A DNA stretch of 8,889 bases, taken from NCBI GenBank assembly GCA_028288945.1, contig JAQGHH010000168.1, forward strand, positions 1 through 8,889, written 5' to 3'. Positions 7,181-8,889 of this stretch are shown piece by piece (within the stretch, counting starts at the first letter, position 1; each line of letters starts with the position of its first letter). Both the position numbers and the translations under genes were made by a program. The DNA comes from Phycisphaerales bacterium (lineage in GTDB: Bacteria > Planctomycetota > Phycisphaerae > Tepidisphaerales > Tepidisphaeraceae). The notes beneath the pieces are model-generated. The model was not told where the DNA came from and did not search any database. It saw nothing but the letters and a program-made list of their open reading frames with translations.

Positions 7181-7334
7181 TGGGGGTGGGGTATGCGCGG
7201 ACGGGGTCAAACCGCCCTGCGAGTCGAAGTAAATGTGACGATGTAAATCCTTGTAGATGTAGCGTATTTTTGTGAATGAAAGCGTGACAAGGGCATCCTC
7301 CCGGAGGTAGCATCTGCGATACCGGAGGGAGTGG
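7181..7334 (+). promoter_or_regulatory. Leader of the DUF2961 gene: AT-richer tract and duplicated CCGGAGG
   Basis: 154 bp without a gene. An AT-richer stretch (about 7227-7280) stands out from the GC-rich surroundings and holds direct repeats GTAAAT (7229, 7243) and GATGTA (7240, 7256); a promoter probably lies here, but no strong -35/-10 pair is evident. Downstream, CCGGAGG occurs twice (7301-7307 and 7322-7328). The second copy provides the Shine-Dalgarno GGAGG (7324-7328), 6 nt before the ATG. CCTCC at 7297-7301 can pair with the second GGAGG, while GGTA (7306-7309) can pair with TACC (7320-7323), suggesting alternative structures around the ribosome-binding site. No terminator for the preceding gene is recognisable. 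Confidence 0.4.
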
Positions 7335-8889
7335 ATGCAAATCTTCAATTCACGCGCGATTTTCCTTGGGGCGATTGCAGTCATCGGCACCTATCCCGCA
7401 GCCCGCGCCGGCCAGACCGGCTACGAAACGCTCGCCGACTGGAACTCCATCGCGCTCGCCAGGCCCGGCGAGCAGGCCGGCCTTGCCAGCAGCTATGACC
7501 GCAACGGCAACACGCTCAACGACGCGGGCAATTACGCCGGGTTTGACGCGGGCACGGGATTGCATGTCATCGGCGCCCTGAGCGGCCCCGGCGAGCTCAC
7601 GCGTTTCTGGATGCCGCACCTTTCCGCGAACGGCGCAGCGCCCGTCAAGATCTTCCTCGACGGGAATCTCGCCATCGACACCAACACCCAGGCATTCCTG
7701 CCCAACCAGTCCTACGGCAGCGGCCCGCAGTTCCGATCGCCCTTCAACTGGAACCTCCTGGGAGGTTCGGTCACCTACGAGCCGATCCCATTCCAGCGCT
7801 CTGCGGTCGTCGAGATCGGCGACGGAGGCGGGGTCAACTTTTATCAGGTCGGCTACCGGCTCTTCGCCCCCGGCACGACCGTTCAACCTTATTCCGCCCC
7901 GCCGACGGCCGGGCAGTTGTCCGACCGCGCCAAAGCCGCCGCGATCCTCGCCAACCCGGGCGTCAACCCCGCCGCCCCCGCGCCCTCGGCACAAAACATT
8001 ACCCTTCCCGCCGCCGTGATCCCGGCCGGGACGGCGCTGCCGCTGGCGTCGCTCGTCGGCAGCGGCCAGATCGGCGCGCTCAACCTCCAGATGCGCGGCT
8101 CGGGCACACCTTCCGATGCGCAACTCGACGGCCTGAGGCTCCGGATCCGCTACGACAACGCCCCGGGCACCGCGGTGGACGTGCCGGTCTCGCAGTTCTT
8201 CGGCGTGGGGCACGGCAGGGCCGACTACAAGTCCGTGCCGATGGGCGTGAAGGGCGATGGAAGTTATTACAGCTATTGGCCCATGCCGTTCCGAAACGGC
8301 GCGAACGTGGAACTCTACAACAGCACCGGCGCGCCGATCTCGATCGACTCTTCGTCCGTGCAGTACACGCCCGGGCCCGTCGCGCCCTCGGCGGACTATT
8401 TCCATGCCGCGTACCACGCGGTCGCGCCCACCATCGCCGGACAGCAGCGCTACAACATGCTCGACATCACCGGCTCGGGGCACTACGTCGGCAACATCCT
8501 GTCGCTCAGCAGCCCGTCAATCCTCTCCTTCGAAGGCAACGACCTGGTCACCGTGGACGGTCAAACGACGCTCCACGGCACCGGGATGGAAGACGCCTAC
8601 AACGGCGGCTACTACTACAATTCCGCCGGCGCCTTCAGCGTCACCGACCACGGGGACGCCGTCGCCTCCTCCGGCGCTGAGCCGTTCAACGGACTGCTCG
8701 ACTTCGCCGGCTCCTCCAGCGAGCAATACCGCTGGCTCATTGGCGACAATGTCCCCTTCACCCAAAGCCTCACCGTGGACATGGAAAACTACGGCGGATA
8801 TGGCGGCGTGAACTGGGGATCGACCGCCTTCTACTATCTCAACTCCGCCCCCGAACCCGGTGCAGCCGGCCTGCTGCTGCTCGGGATGG
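7335..8889 (+). CDS. Secreted DUF2961 (GH172-like) protein with PEP-CTERM signal, 3' partial
   Basis: 518 codons are visible with no stop before the window ends. A signal peptide spans residues 1-25, with cleavage at ARA|GQ. The N-terminal DUF2961 hallmarks follow: ASSYDRNGNTLNDAGNY (51-67), then ALSGPGELTRFWMP (81-94) and VKIFLDGNLAID (104-115). In the C-terminal part, GSGHYVGNILSL (380-391), FEGNDLVTVDG (399-409) and HGTGMEDAYNGGYYY (414-428) match the DUF2961 core. E400 and E419 correspond to the two catalytic glutamates of GH172, whose characterised members act on alpha-D-fructofuranosides and D-arabinofuranosides. The GTG(T)ED context is intact apart from Met for Thr. The C-terminus, SAPEPGAAGLLLLGM (504-518), is the start of a PEP-CTERM sorting signal (PEP at 506-508 plus hydrophobic helix); the expected basic end is just outside the window. 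The start has GGAGG with a 6-nt spacer. A substrate cannot be assigned; furanosidase activity is inferred. Confidence 0.85.
   Translation, partial: MQIFNSRAIFLGAIAVIGTYPAARAGQTGYETLADWNSIALARPGEQAGLASSYDRNGNTLNDAGNYAGFDAGTGLHVIGALSGPGELTRFWMPHLSANGAAPVKIFLDGNLAIDTNTQAFLPNQSYGSGPQFRSPFNWNLLGGSVTYEPIPFQRSAVVEIGDGGGVNFYQVGYRLFAPGTTVQPYSAPPTAGQLSDRAKAAAILANPGVNPAAPAPSAQNITLPAAVIPAGTALPLASLVGSGQIGALNLQMRGSGTPSDAQLDGLRLRIRYDNAPGTAVDVPVSQFFGVGHGRADYKSVPMGVKGDGSYYSYWPMPFRNGANVELYNSTGAPISIDSSSVQYTPGPVAPSADYFHAAYHAVAPTIAGQQRYNMLDITGSGHYVGNILSLSSPSILSFEGNDLVTVDGQTTLHGTGMEDAYNGGYYYNSAGAFSVTDHGDAVASSGAEPFNGLLDFAGSSSEQYRWLIGDNVPFTQSLTVDMENYGGYGGVNWGSTAFYYLNSAPEPGAAGLLLLGM

Noticed and set aside
7181..7230. 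Terminator after the AsmA-like gene
   Set aside because: Only a weak GC-rich imperfect pairing around 7198-7222, and no T-run after it.
7281..7323. Cyclic-di-GMP (GEMM-I) riboswitch ahead of the DUF2961 gene
   Set aside because: GACAAGGGCA and GGTAGC echo parts of the motif, but the GCAAAGCC core and the tetraloop-receptor stem are missing, so the similarity is too partial.
7350..8483. 377-codon minus-strand open frame antisense to the DUF2961 gene
   Set aside because: Arg/Val/Gly-rich shadow. The plus strand carries a signal peptide, an SD and conserved DUF2961 motifs throughout.

Overview
The window looks like chromosomal DNA from a GC-rich, diderm, environmental bacterium, most likely a planctomycete (Planctomycetota, perhaps a Phycisphaerae-type lineage). 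This placement is inference. It rests on a PEP-CTERM sorting signal on a secreted DUF2961/GH172-type protein, a very large AsmA-like envelope protein, a small secreted protein with a planctomycete-like 'VVSADQKHVTLNM' strand, and GCGAAG-type intergenic repeats. No rRNA or tRNA is present to confirm it.

Layout. Positions 35-2242, minus strand: the two-step GDP-L-fucose pathway, with gmd (GDP-mannose 4,6-dehydratase) upstream of fcl (GDP-L-fucose synthase). The two genes are separated by an unusual 219-bp spacer. That spacer carries a nested palindrome: an outer 18-bp perfect inverted repeat built of 8-bp GCGAAG-type units, around an inner hairpin of about 19 bp. Positions 2243-2469: divergent control region with a weak candidate gmd promoter. 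Positions 2470-7180, plus strand: a 150-aa secreted protein of unknown function, a possible 18-codon leader ORF that starts directly after its stop, and a 1394-aa AsmA-like membrane-anchored protein with an Asn/Gln/Pro-rich tail. Positions 7181-7334: leader region with two CCGGAGG copies. Positions 7335-8889: a secreted DUF2961 (GH172-like) protein that runs off the window just inside its PEP-CTERM signal.

How the genes fit together. gmd and fcl convert GDP-mannose to GDP-L-fucose, a donor for surface or exopolysaccharide. The plus-strand genes all encode envelope or exported proteins. PEP-CTERM/exosortase systems are often associated with extracellular polysaccharide, so a cell-surface/glycan theme is plausible, but nothing here shows the two halves are co-regulated. 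The points most worth a second look are the nested palindrome splitting the fucose pair, the DUF2961 plus PEP-CTERM architecture, and the leader smORF in front of the AsmA-like gene. I see no mobile-element genes, CRISPR array, RNA gene or defence system, and no clear case for a wholly new multi-gene system.
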